Shown one piece after another: positions 9,265 through 17,876 of a DNA stretch of 64,000 bases. The first letter of the stretch is position 1. Each line of letters opens with the position of its first letter. The stretch is taken from positions 248,001 to 312,000 of the forward strand of contig NZ_JADKRZ010000006.1 in NCBI RefSeq assembly GCF_015350905.1, read 5' to 3'. The stretch comes from Curtobacterium sp. VKM Ac-2865. Lineage in GTDB: Bacteria > Actinomycetota > Actinomycetes > Actinomycetales > Microbacteriaceae. The position numbers and the translations under genes were made by a program. The notes under the pieces were generated by a model. That model did no database searches. It worked only from the letters and a program-made list of their open reading frames with translations, and was not told the origin of the DNA.

Positions 9265-10256
9265 CCCCCCACGACCACGCGCTCGCCGCCTTCCAGGGCC
9301 TCGCGATCGGCGACGCCCTCGGCATGCCCACGCAGTCGATGTCCCTCGCCGAGATCCGCGCCGACCACGGGCGCATCACGGGCTTCGTCGACGCCGGCCC
9401 CCGGCAGCGGATCGCGCACGGCATGCCCGCCGCGAGCGTGACCGACGACACCGAGCAGGCGGTCCTCGTCGCCCGGCTGCTCGTCGAGGGCGGCGGGCGG
9501 CTCGACCCGACGCGGTTCGCCGAGGCGCTGATCGCCTGGGAGCGGGAGATGGCGGCGAAGGGGTCCCTCGACCTGCTCGGCCCCAGCACGAAGACGGCCG
9601 TGCAGCGCATCCTCGACGGCGTCCCCGTGGCCGAGGCCGGCTCCACCGGGACCACGAACGGCGCCGCCATGCGGATCACCCCGGTCGGGATCACCACGCG
9701 AGCCGACGACCTCGAGGCCCTGGTCGACGCCGTGCAGGACGCCTGCCGGGTCACGCACGACACCGGGCTCGGCATCGCCGGTGCCGCCGCGGTCGCCGCC
9801 GCGGTGAGCGCCGGGATCGACGGCGCGACCCGGGCAGAGGCCCTCGACGTCGCGGTCGCCGCCGCACGGATCGGGGAGCGCCGTGGCCACTGGGTCGCCG
9901 GTGCCTCGATCGCGGCGAAGACGAGCTGGGCGCGCGGGTTCCTGCCGACGATCCCGGCCGACGAGCGCATCGGCACCGTGGACGGCGTCATCGGCACCAG
10001 CGTGGCGAGCCAGGAGTCCGTCGTGGCGGCGCTCGCGCTCGTGTCGCTCGACCTCGACCCGTGGGAGACGCTCTGCACCGCCGCCAGCCTGGGCGGCGAC
10101 ACGGACACGATCGCGGCGATGGCCGGTGCGGTGCTCGGCGCCGTGCACGGACCGTCCGCGTGGCCGGACGGCGCGCCCGACCAGGTCGAGCGTGTCAACG
10201 ACCTGCGCTTCGCCGACGTCGTGACGCCGCTCCTCGCGCTGCGCCCCACCGCGTAG
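9261..10256 (+). CDS. ADP-ribosylglycohydrolase family protein
   Basis: A 331-residue all-helical ARH/DraG-family hydrolase. The dinuclear Mg site is visible: DDTEQ at about 62-66 and GGDTDT with Asp280 and Asp282 near the C-terminus. The family removes ADP-ribose from proteins or hydrolyses related N- or O-glycosides. Next to a permease and a sugar kinase, this member more likely cleaves an imported nucleoside-like glycoside than a protein modification (inference). Its start overlaps the regulator stop (ATGA), showing translational coupling. The matching E. coli gene by context is yegU. Confidence 0.88.
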   Translation: MTPHDHALAAFQGLAIGDALGMPTQSMSLAEIRADHGRITGFVDAGPRQRIAHGMPAASVTDDTEQAVLVARLLVEGGGRLDPTRFAEALIAWEREMAAKGSLDLLGPSTKTAVQRILDGVPVAEAGSTGTTNGAAMRITPVGITTRADDLEALVDAVQDACRVTHDTGLGIAGAAAVAAAVSAGIDGATRAEALDVAVAAARIGERRGHWVAGASIAAKTSWARGFLPTIPADERIGTVDGVIGTSVASQESVVAALALVSLDLDPWETLCTAASLGGDTDTIAAMAGAVLGAVHGPSAWPDGAPDQVERVNDLRFADVVTPLLALRPTA

Positions 10257-10297
10257 CCCCGAAGCCCCCAGAGCCCCCAGCCCACCCCCCCAAGCCC

Positions 10298-10332
10298 CCG
10301 GTCGGTGGCGTCCCCCCAACGCCATCGACCGG
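10298..10332 (+). terminator. Hairpin between hydrolase and permease genes
   Basis: Two 14-nt arms (10298-10311 and 10319-10332) with one mismatch flank a C-rich 7-nt loop, in the 120-nt gap between the ARH gene and the permease. It could be a partial terminator, an attenuator or an mRNA-processing hairpin that sets the ratio of upstream to downstream products. No U-run is visible. Confidence 0.5.
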
Positions 10333-10376
10333 GTCCCTACCCCCTCGCAAGCCCTTCCGACGACGTAAGAGGAATG

Positions 10377-11870
10377 ATGTCCGACACCGCTCCCCCCTCC
10401 AGCGGGACGCTCACCAGCATCGAACAGCGCGGGATCGAGCCCGTCCCCGCCGCCGAACGCACCGGGAACGCCGGCGCGCTGTTCTGGGTCTGGTTCGCCG
10501 CGAACATCTCGATCCTCGGGCTGCCGCTCGGGGCGACCCTGGTGGCCTTCCAGCACCTGAACATCTGGCAGGCGCTGCTCGTCGCCGTGATCGGTGCCGC
10601 CGGGTCGTTCGCCGTCGTCGGCGTGATCTCGGTCGCGGGTCGTCGCGGCGGTGCGCCCGGGCTGACCCTGAGCCGCGCGGTCTTCGGCGTGCGCGGGAAC
10701 ATCGGCCCGACGTTCGTCTCGCTGCTCTCGCGCCTCGGCTGGGAGACGGTGAACACGACGACGGCCGCGTTCGTGCTGCTGTCGCTCTTCACGATCCTGT
10801 TCGGCACGGACGGCGACGCCAAGCACGCCCCGCTGCTGACGATCGCCGCGATCCTGGTGTTCGTCGTCGCCACCGTGCTCATCTCCGGCCTCGGCCACGC
10901 GTTCATCGTCGCCGTGCAGAAGTGGGCGACGTGGGTGTTCGGCGCGCTGAACCTGTTCGTCGCCGTGTTCCTGGTGCTCCGCGTCGACTGGCAGGTCGTC
11001 GGCAGCGCCCCCGCCGGGCCGTTCGCCGCGATGGCGATCGGCATCGGCACGATCGCCGCCGGCACCGGCATCGGCTGGGCCACCGCGGGCGCGGACATCG
11101 CCCGGTACTCCAAGCGCAGCGTCCGTGCGTCGAAGCTCGTCGCCGCGAGCGCCGCCGGCGCCGGCATCCCGCTCGTGCTGCTCGTCGGGCTCGGCGCACT
11201 CGTGTCCGCCGGCGACCCGACGCTCGCCCAGGCCGGCGACCCGGTGGCCGCGATCCGCGACCTGCTGCCCGGCTGGATGGCCGTGCCGTACCTGATCGCC
11301 GCGTTCGGTGGCCTCCTGCTCTCCAACCACCTGTCCGTGTACTCGGCGAGCCTCACCACGCTGACCCTCGGCATCAAGGTGCCCCGGGTGTGGGCCGTGG
11401 CCGTCGACGTCGTCGTGACCACGCTCGGCGCCATGTACTTCATGCTCGTCGCCGACGGCTTCTACGCACCGTTCATCACGTTCATCTCGGTGCTGGCCGT
11501 CCCGATCACCGCCTGGCTCGGCGTCTTCATCGCCGACATCGTCCGGCGCACCTGGTACGACCCCGAGGCCCTGCTCGACCTCCGTGCAGGCGGCCGGTAC
11601 TGGTACTCCGGCGGCATCGCCTGGCGTGCCGTCATCGCCTGGGCCGTCGCGATCGTCGTCGGGTTCCTGTTCACGAACGTACAGGTCGGCGACGCGGACC
11701 CGGTCTTCGTGGGGGCGTTCTCCGCCACGTGGATCGGTGCGAACGGCCTCGGCTGGATCGTCACGTTCATCGTCGCCGCCGCGATCTACGCATTCAGCGG
11801 TGGCCCGAAGGGCGTCCTGCACGAGCCCGCGGACGAGTCCGCGCCGATGCCGGTCCGCGAGCACGCCTGA
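10377..11870 (+). CDS. NCS1-type nucleobase/nucleoside permease
   Basis: A 497-residue permease with about 12 membrane segments, of the purine-cytosine/NCS1 type (CodB-like opening FWVWFAANISILGLPLG, then GLTLSRAVFGVRGN). It should import a nucleobase, nucleoside or related heterocycle by H+ or Na+ symport. Two in-frame ATGs occur (10374 and 10377); the second is chosen because AGAGG is then 4 nt away rather than 1. It overlaps the PfkB kinase by one base. In E. coli yegTUVW the transporter is an MFS protein, so this operon uses an unrelated carrier in the same slot. Confidence 0.86.
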   Translation: MSDTAPPSSGTLTSIEQRGIEPVPAAERTGNAGALFWVWFAANISILGLPLGATLVAFQHLNIWQALLVAVIGAAGSFAVVGVISVAGRRGGAPGLTLSRAVFGVRGNIGPTFVSLLSRLGWETVNTTTAAFVLLSLFTILFGTDGDAKHAPLLTIAAILVFVVATVLISGLGHAFIVAVQKWATWVFGALNLFVAVFLVLRVDWQVVGSAPAGPFAAMAIGIGTIAAGTGIGWATAGADIARYSKRSVRASKLVAASAAGAGIPLVLLVGLGALVSAGDPTLAQAGDPVAAIRDLLPGWMAVPYLIAAFGGLLLSNHLSVYSASLTTLTLGIKVPRVWAVAVDVVVTTLGAMYFMLVADGFYAPFITFISVLAVPITAWLGVFIADIVRRTWYDPEALLDLRAGGRYWYSGGIAWRAVIAWAVAIVVGFLFTNVQVGDADPVFVGAFSATWIGANGLGWIVTFIVAAAIYAFSGGPKGVLHEPADESAPMPVREHA

Positions 11871-12820
11871 TGCCCCGGCTCGTCTCGGTCGGCAACGTGA
11901 TCGTCGACATCGTGATGCGGATCGGCACCCTGCCCGAGCCGGGCGGCGACGTCATCGCGTCGTCGTCGGACATCACCGCCGGCGGTGGGCTCAACACGAT
12001 GGTCGCCGCGCGCCGGGACGGCATGCAGGTCGTCTTCGCCGGCCAGTACGGCACCGGCCCGTTCGGCGACGTCGTCCGCCGCGCCCTCGTCGACGCCGAC
12101 GTCGAGGTCCTGCAACCGGGCCTCGACGACGTCGACAGCGGGTACTGCGTCGCGCTCGTGGACGCCTCCACCGAGCGCACCTTCGTCACGAGCGTCGGCG
12201 CCGAGGGCCGGCTCGGTGCCGAGGAGCTCGCCCGCGTCACGCTCCGCGACGACGACACGCTGTTCGTCTCCGGCTACGGCATGGCACACCCCGTGAACGG
12301 GCGCGCGATCGCGGACTGGCTCGGGTCCGTCCCTGCCTCGGTGCGCGTGGTCTTCGACCCGTCGCCGCTCGTCGACACGCTGGACCCGGCGGTGCTCGGC
12401 CCCGTCACGGCGCGTGCGGACGTGCTGTCCACGAACGCCCGGGAGGCTCGGCTGCTGTCCCCGGGGTCGGCCGACCTCCGACAGGCGGTCACCGCCATCG
12501 CCGCTGGAGCACCAGGGACGGTGCTGGTGCGCGACGGCGGTGCCGGGTGCTGGGTGGCCGACCGCTCGCTGCCCGACGGGCCCGTCCTCATGCCGGGGTT
12601 CCCGGTGACGGCCGTCGACACGAACGGTGCCGGGGACGCGCACAGTGGCGTGCTCGTCGCCGCGCTCGCCCGTGGCGAAGGGATCCTCGGCGCGGTCCGG
12701 CGCGCGAACGCGGCCGCGGCGATCGCGGTCACGCGGTCAGGGCCGGCGACGGCGCCCACCCGCACCGAGACCGACGCGTTCCTGGCCCCGCACCGGACAG
12801 AGGCCGAACGCCGGGGGTGA
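11870..12820 (+). CDS. PfkB family carbohydrate/nucleoside kinase
   Basis: A 316-residue ribokinase-fold kinase. It has the N-terminal GN..D region with TAGGGLNTMVAARRDG and the C-terminal signature DTNGAGDAHSGV, whose second Asp is the catalytic base. Members phosphorylate sugars, ribosides or pseudouridine. The single-base TGATG overlap with the permease couples it to the operon, so it likely phosphorylates the sugar freed by the upstream hydrolase or the imported glycoside. The E. coli counterpart by context is YegV. The substrate cannot be read from sequence. Confidence 0.86.
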   Translation: MPRLVSVGNVIVDIVMRIGTLPEPGGDVIASSSDITAGGGLNTMVAARRDGMQVVFAGQYGTGPFGDVVRRALVDADVEVLQPGLDDVDSGYCVALVDASTERTFVTSVGAEGRLGAEELARVTLRDDDTLFVSGYGMAHPVNGRAIADWLGSVPASVRVVFDPSPLVDTLDPAVLGPVTARADVLSTNAREARLLSPGSADLRQAVTAIAAGAPGTVLVRDGGAGCWVADRSLPDGPVLMPGFPVTAVDTNGAGDAHSGVLVAALARGEGILGAVRRANAAAAIAVTRSGPATAPTRTETDAFLAPHRTEAERRG

Positions 12821-12855
12821 CCAGGGCCTCCCGTGCGTGACCGCTGCTCGACGCG

Positions 12856-13596
12856 TCAGCGACCGGGCAGGGTGGCGAGCGACTGCGACCGCTGTTCGAG
12901 CAGTCCGGCGTACGTGCCGTCGCGCTCGGCCCAGCGCAGTGCCTGTGCGCGCTCGACGACGACCTCGTGCGGCGTCGGTGTCTGCGTGAGCAGCCCGACG
13001 GCCTCGTCGAGGTAGGCGTCGAGCGGCAGGGCGTTCGGGTTCACCTGCTCCTGACCGGCGGTGGCGACCGCCGGTGGGACGAGCTCGGTGACGCCGACGC
13101 CCGTGCCGGCGAGCTGGGCGCGGAGGGCCTCGCTGTAGGCGTGGACCGCGGCCTTCGAGGCACCGTAGGACGCCATGAGCGGGAACGGCATGAACGCGAT
13201 GCCGGAGGTCACGGTCATGAAGTCCCCGTGGCCCTGCGCGACGAGGTGCGGGGTGAAGGCGTCGAGCACGCGGATCGTGCCGAGCAGGTTGACGTCGATC
13301 GTGGTCGCCGTGGACGCGGAGTGCGCCGGGTCGCGGAGGTCCTCGAGCAGCATCACGCCGGACATCGTCACGACGAGGTCGAGGTCGGGGTGCGCCGCCA
13401 GCACCTCGTCGCGAGCACGGAGGACCGACTCCGGGTCGGTGACGTCGACGGAGACGGTCTCGAGGTCGTCGACCCGGCTGGTGTCGCGGCCACCGACGAC
13501 GACGGTGGAGCGGGCGTCGGCGAACCGGCCTGCGAGTCCGCGGCCGATGCCGGACGTGCCGCCGACGATCAGGACGGTGCGGTCGTGGATGTCCAT
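12856..13596 (-). CDS. SDR family oxidoreductase
   Basis: A 246-residue short-chain dehydrogenase. The Rossmann nucleotide motif is GGTSGIGRG near the N-terminus. The catalytic Ser sits in TVTSGIAF and the Tyr-x3-Lys in SYGASKAAV. This is the DltE/YciK-like class of NAD(P)-dependent enzymes; the substrate is unknown. The start at 13596 is chosen because AGGAG precedes it and the nucleotide-binding strand begins 7 residues later; a longer form would add an unstructured polar leader. It is divergent from an XRE regulator, which may control it. Confidence 0.85.
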   Translation of the reverse strand: MDIHDRTVLIVGGTSGIGRGLAGRFADARSTVVVGGRDTSRVDDLETVSVDVTDPESVLRARDEVLAAHPDLDLVVTMSGVMLLEDLRDPAHSASTATTIDVNLLGTIRVLDAFTPHLVAQGHGDFMTVTSGIAFMPFPLMASYGASKAAVHAYSEALRAQLAGTGVGVTELVPPAVATAGQEQVNPNALPLDAYLDEAVGLLTQTPTPHEVVVERAQALRWAERDGTYAGLLEQRSQSLATLPGR

Positions 13597-13742
13597 GGTG
13601 GTGTGCTCCTCTGGTGGGTGGTCCCGTGTGGTGGGTGCTCCTGTGGTGGGACGAGACGATGCTGCGCGCGTCAGCACGAGCGCGGGAGGTCCCCCGTGGT
13701 CCAGGGGAGTGACAGGGCACCCCTGGCATCCGGAGTGCTCAG

Positions 13743-13748
13743 TAGCGT
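13743..13748 (+). promoter_or_regulatory. Leaderless -10 box of the XRE regulator
   Basis: TAGCGT ends 7 nt before the ATG at 13756. The whole 17-nt stretch GTAGCGTGAGCGGCATG is repeated exactly before the SDR gene at 14726. Confidence 0.6.
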
Positions 13749-13755
13749 GAGCGGC

Positions 13756-14634
13756 ATGGACGAACCCACGGCGAACCGGCTCGGCGAGTACCTGCTCGCA
13801 CGGCGCGGTCTCGTCACGCCGGAGCAGGTCGGACTCGCCCCCGGCGGGAACCGACGCGTGACCGGACTCCGGCGCGAGGAGGTCGCGCTGCTCGCCGGGA
13901 TCAGCCTCGACTACTACCTGCGCCTAGAACGCGGGCGGGACGGCAACCCGTCGGCGCAGGTGCTGGAGTCCCTGGCGCGGGTGCTGCAGCTCGACGACGT
14001 GGAGACCGAGTTCCTGCTCGGGCTCGGCGCGACCCGCTCGCGGCCACGACGCCGGCACTCGGCCGAACGCGTGCCGGCACGCCTGCACCAGCTGCTCGCC
14101 ACGCTCGAGGTGCCGGCGTTCGTCGAGGGACGCCACTTCGACGTCCTGGCCGTGAACCCGCTCGCGACGGCGTTCTCGCCACGCCTGACCCCGGGTGAGA
14201 ACCGGTTGCGCTCCCTGCTCCTCGACGCCCAGGAGCGCGAGTTCCACGACGACTGGGAGACCGCGACGGCCGATGCGGTCGCGTCCTTCCGGCACACGGT
14301 CGGCGACGACGTCACCGACGCCCGAGCGGTCGAGATCGTCGGGGAGCTGTCGATGGCCAGCGCCCGGTTCCGGTCCCTCTGGGCTCGTCAGGACGTCCGC
14401 CGGCTCACGGGGAACTCGACCGTCGTCCACCACCCCTCGGTGGGGACCATGCGGATGCACCGCGAGAAGTTCCCGGTCGACGGGCTGCTGTTCGTCGTGT
14501 ACTACCCGGACACCGACAGCGAGAGCGCCGAGAAGGTCCGCCTCCTGGCGGCGCTGACGACGGGGCGCGGCAGTGCCGGGGACGCACCCGCCGGGGCCGG
14601 CGGTCCACGGACGACGCTCGGCGACCGCTCGTGA
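13756..14634 (+). CDS. XRE regulator with MmyB-like ligand domain
   Basis: A 292-residue regulator. The N-terminal HTH (about 8-80) includes the family signature GLRREEVALLAGIS and YYLRLERGRDGNPS. The C-terminal MmyB-like (MLTR) ligand domain (about 100-265) has the common SARFRSLWARQDV pattern. Such proteins in actinobacteria often sit opposite an SDR or oxidoreductase and repress it until a small hydrophobic ligand binds. Here the divergent partner is the SDR gene at 12856-13596. Translation is probably leaderless. Confidence 0.87.
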   Translation: MDEPTANRLGEYLLARRGLVTPEQVGLAPGGNRRVTGLRREEVALLAGISLDYYLRLERGRDGNPSAQVLESLARVLQLDDVETEFLLGLGATRSRPRRRHSAERVPARLHQLLATLEVPAFVEGRHFDVLAVNPLATAFSPRLTPGENRLRSLLLDAQEREFHDDWETATADAVASFRHTVGDDVTDARAVEIVGELSMASARFRSLWARQDVRRLTGNSTVVHHPSVGTMRMHREKFPVDGLLFVVYYPDTDSESAEKVRLLAALTTGRGSAGDAPAGAGGPRTTLGDRS

Positions 14635-14712
14635 CGGCGCGCGCCTGACGGACCGTGGCCGGTGTGCGCAACCGGGGGACAGCCTCCTGGGCGGTGGGGC
14701 GGCCCCGCTGCG

Positions 14713-14718
14713 TAGCGT
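14713..14718 (+). promoter_or_regulatory. Leaderless -10 box of the YghA-type SDR
   Basis: TAGCGT, 7 nt before the ATG at 14726, identical in sequence and spacing to the XRE promoter 970 bp upstream. Confidence 0.6.
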
Positions 14719-14725
14719 GAGCGGC

Positions 14726-15637
14726 ATGACGGACCAGCAGATCGACCAGTACACGATGCAGGACCCGACGAAGCTCTACGCCGACAAGACGCCCGACGAG
14801 CAGTACCTCAAGGGTGCCGGCACGGACGCCGAGATGGCGGAGAACGTCCCGGCCGACCACGGTGAGGACACCTACCGCGGCTCGGGCCGACTCCAGGGCC
14901 GCAAGGCGCTCATCACCGGTGGGGACTCCGGCATCGGAGCCGCTGTCGCGATCGCCTTCGCCCGAGAGGGTGCCGACGTCGCCATCAACTACCTCCCCGA
15001 GGAGCAGGAGGACGCCGACCGCATCGTCTCGCTCATCGAGGCCGCCGGTCGCAAGGCCGTCGCGATCCCGGGCGACATCACGTCGCTCGAGTTCTGCGAG
15101 CAGCTCGTCGCGACCGCGGTGCAGGAGCTCGGCGGACTCGACGTCCTGGTGAACAACGCCGGCAAGCAGCAGAACGTCGACGACATCACGAAGATCTCCG
15201 ACGACGAGTTCGACGAGACCTTCAAGACGAACGTCTACGCGACGTTCCGCATCACGAAGGCCGCCGTCCCGCACCTCAAGCCGGGTTCGACGATCATCAA
15301 CACGACCTCCATCCAGGCCTACGCGCCGTCGCCGCACCTGGTGCACTACGCGGCCACGAAGGCCACCGTGAACAACCTCGCGAAGGGCCTCGCCGCGCAG
15401 CTCGCGCCGAAGGGCATCCGCGTGAACGCCGTCGCGCCCGGGCCGATCTGGACGCCGCTGCAGCCGGCTGGCGGTCAGCCGCCGGAGGCGCTGCCGTCCG
15501 CGGGTGAGCAGACCTACCTGGGCCGCTGGGGCCAGCCCGCCGAGCTCGCGCCGGCGTTCGTGTTCCTGGCGAGCGGCGAGTCGTCGTACGTCGTCGGGGA
15601 GACGCTCCACGTCGACGGCGGCATGCCGACGCCGTAG
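14726..15637 (+). CDS. SDR oxidoreductase, YghA/GSP39 type
   Basis: A 303-residue SDR with the N-terminal extension seen in general-stress SDRs (QDPTKLYADKTPDEQYLKG, then PADHGEDTYRGSGRLQGR). The nucleotide motif is GGDSGIGAA, the catalytic Ser lies in INTTSIQA and the Tyr-x3-Lys in HYAATKATV. A C-terminal GETLHVDGG is typical. These NAD(P)-dependent enzymes are linked to stress and aldehyde or ketone reduction. It is a paralogue of the SDR coupled to ligD at 58166-59053. The 3' side carries an inverted-repeat element (15696-15761). Confidence 0.88.
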   Translation: MTDQQIDQYTMQDPTKLYADKTPDEQYLKGAGTDAEMAENVPADHGEDTYRGSGRLQGRKALITGGDSGIGAAVAIAFAREGADVAINYLPEEQEDADRIVSLIEAAGRKAVAIPGDITSLEFCEQLVATAVQELGGLDVLVNNAGKQQNVDDITKISDDEFDETFKTNVYATFRITKAAVPHLKPGSTIINTTSIQAYAPSPHLVHYAATKATVNNLAKGLAAQLAPKGIRVNAVAPGPIWTPLQPAGGQPPEALPSAGEQTYLGRWGQPAELAPAFVFLASGESSYVVGETLHVDGGMPTP

Positions 15638-15695
15638 CGGTCGCACGCCGGCTGCGTGCCGGCGGCGCTTGCCGGCTGCGTGCCGGCGGCGCTCG

Positions 15696-15761
15696 ATGGT
15701 GCGAGGTTCCACTCGCCGTGCTGGGTTCTGTGCCCGCACGGGGTGGGGAACCTCGCACCAT
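15696..15761. repeat. GTGCGAGGTT inverted-repeat element, copy A
   Basis: Perfect 15-bp arms (15696-15710 ATGGTGCGAGGTTCC and 15747-15761) enclose a 36-nt loop that contains a second CCGTGC/GCACGG stem. It sits between two convergent genes (SDR and siderophore permease), so it may terminate both. Related copies lie at 40745-40804 and 42533-42592. Confidence 0.75.
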
Positions 15762-15785
15762 TCGCGTTTCGGGGCGCCGCGGCGC

Positions 15786-17873
15786 TCAGCGCGGGGTGCG
15801 GACGAGCAGCCAGATGAAGTACGGCGTGCCGATGACCGCGGTGAGGATCCCCGCGCCGAGCTGTGCCGGCGCGATGACGGTCCGCCCGACGACGTCACCG
15901 ACGCAGACGAGCACTGCGCCGAGCAGCACGGCCACCGGCACCACAGCGGCGTGCTTCCGGCCGACGAGAGCCCTGGCGGCGTGCGGTGCGACGAGCCCCA
16001 CGAAGCCGATCGTCCCGACCGCGGCGATCGCCGTCGCGGTGAGCAGCACCGACACCGCGAGGAACCAGAAGCGGGTGCGGGACAGCCGGATGCCGAGCAG
16101 GCGCGGGGTGTCCTCGTCGAGGGAGACCAGGTCGAGCTCCCGGCGGCGGACGGCGACGACGACGAGCGACACCACGAGGACGACGGCGACCGGCAGGCAG
16201 TCCGCCCAGGTGCGGCCGTAGGTCGATCCGGAGAGCCACGTCAGCGCCTTCGTGGCGTTGAACGGGTCCGTCAGGACGATGACCAGGCTGATCATCGCGG
16301 TGAGGCCGGACGAGACACCGATGCCGACGAGCACCAGCCGGTCCTGGCGGAAGCCGCCGCGGGCAGCGAGCCCGAACACGACCGCGGCGGCGACGGCGGC
16401 GCCGAGGAACGCCCCGCCCGCCGTGGTCCACGTGCCGACGACGGGCACCGCGGTCACGACGACGACGGCGCCGAGGCCCGCGCCGCTCGAGACCCCGAGC
16501 ACGCCGGGGTCGGCCAGCGGGTTCCGTGTGACGGCCTGCACGACCGTGCCGGCGAGCGCGAGGGCGGCTCCGGCCAGCAGCGCGGCCGACACCCGTGGCA
16601 CCCGGGTGTCGAGGATGAACGAGATCGCCTGGTTCGCCCGCCCGGTGAGCCAGTTCGTGACGTCGCCGAGGAGCAGCTTCGCGTCGCCGAGCAGCACCGA
16701 CGCGATGACCACCCCGACCAGGACCACGACGAGGGACACGATGACGACGGGCACGGTCCACCGACCGGGGACGCGGGAGCCGTCGAGCTGCCCGGACTGA
16801 CCGGAGTCGCGGGTGCGGAGGGCCATCACGACCAGGACGACCGCACCGACGACGCTCGTCACGACGCCGGTCGGCACCGCGGTCGCCGCGTCGCCGTGGA
16901 CCACCGCCCGGAGCAGGACGTCGGACGCGAGCACGATGCCGGCGCCGACGAGCCCGGCGACCGGGAACGCCGCCCACGACCGGTGCAGGGTCGGGAAGCG
17001 CCGGGCGAGCGGCCGGACGAGCGCAGGGGCGGAGAGACCGACGAAGCCGATCGGGCCGGCGATGGTGACCGCCGCCGCCGACAGCACGACGGCGAGCACG
17101 ATCGCGACGACGCGGGTGCCGTGCACGGGGACGCCGAGTCCGCGCGCCGTGTCGTCGCCGAGCGCCAGGGCGTCCACCCGGCGGGACACGAGGACGAAGC
17201 CGGCGACGCCGACGGCCAGGAACGGCAGCATGGGCACGAGCCCGCCGAAGCCGTTCTGCGCGATCCCGCCCTGGCTCCACGCGTACATCCCCTGCGTCTC
17301 CTGCGGGAACAGCAGGACGAGGGCGTTCGTCACCGCACCGAGTCCGAGCGCCAGGGCCGACCCGGCGAGGACCAACCGGACGGTCCCGCTGCCGAGCCCG
17401 GAGAGCGCGAGCACGACCGCCGCGGCGCCGAGGCCGCCGAGGAACGCCAGGCCGGACTGCGCCAGGACGCCGAACCCGATGCCGGAGACGGACCCGAGCC
17501 CGAGCGCGAGGTAGGCGCCCGCGTTGACGGCCAGCGTGTCGGGGGACGCGAGGACGTTCCGGGTGACGGCCTGCATCGCGGCGCCGGCCACGCCGAGGGC
17601 CACGCCGACCAGGAGCCCCGCGACCATCCGCGGCAGGCGGGAGGCCACGACGACCGATGCGTCTGCGCGGTCGGCGTTGCCCGTGACGGCCTTCCACAGC
17701 GCACCCGGCCCGACGTCCGCCGTTCCCTGCGTGACGTCGATCGCCGCGAGGAGCGCGACGACGACGAGGCCGCCGAGCAGCAGCGCGACACCGAGTGGGA
17801 CGCGCCGGGTCGGGCCGCCTGCGGGACGACCGGCGCGCTGGACGGCGCGGACCGGCGCCGAGGTCTCGACCAC
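15786..17873 (-). CDS. Fused FecCD-type siderophore ABC permease
   Basis: A 695-residue membrane protein made of two FecCD/BtuC permease units in tandem (about 1-345 and 355-695), like FhuB. Each half repeats the family blocks R.PR..A.L.GAALA.AG...Q..TRN.LA.P..L and GPIGFVGL or GTIGFVGLVAPH. The fusion supplies both transmembrane subunits of an importer for an Fe3+-siderophore. It is the last gene of an iron-regulated operon: ATPase, binding lipoprotein, permease. The GTG start lies 3 nt after the binding-protein stop. Confidence 0.93.
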   Translation of the reverse strand: MVETSAPVRAVQRAGRPAGGPTRRVPLGVALLLGGLVVVALLAAIDVTQGTADVGPGALWKAVTGNADRADASVVVASRLPRMVAGLLVGVALGVAGAAMQAVTRNVLASPDTLAVNAGAYLALGLGSVSGIGFGVLAQSGLAFLGGLGAAAVVLALSGLGSGTVRLVLAGSALALGLGAVTNALVLLFPQETQGMYAWSQGGIAQNGFGGLVPMLPFLAVGVAGFVLVSRRVDALALGDDTARGLGVPVHGTRVVAIVLAVVLSAAAVTIAGPIGFVGLSAPALVRPLARRFPTLHRSWAAFPVAGLVGAGIVLASDVLLRAVVHGDAATAVPTGVVTSVVGAVVLVVMALRTRDSGQSGQLDGSRVPGRWTVPVVIVSLVVVLVGVVIASVLLGDAKLLLGDVTNWLTGRANQAISFILDTRVPRVSAALLAGAALALAGTVVQAVTRNPLADPGVLGVSSGAGLGAVVVVTAVPVVGTWTTAGGAFLGAAVAAAVVFGLAARGGFRQDRLVLVGIGVSSGLTAMISLVIVLTDPFNATKALTWLSGSTYGRTWADCLPVAVVLVVSLVVVAVRRRELDLVSLDEDTPRLLGIRLSRTRFWFLAVSVLLTATAIAAVGTIGFVGLVAPHAARALVGRKHAAVVPVAVLLGAVLVCVGDVVGRTVIAPAQLGAGILTAVIGTPYFIWLLVRTPR

Positions 17874-17876
17874 CCG

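Noticed and set aside
8759..12820. A very long open frame (about 1350 codons) across the yeg-like operon
   Set aside because: Most of it is an Arg/Pro-rich shadow frame; only the last 316 codons (PfkB) belong to a gene.
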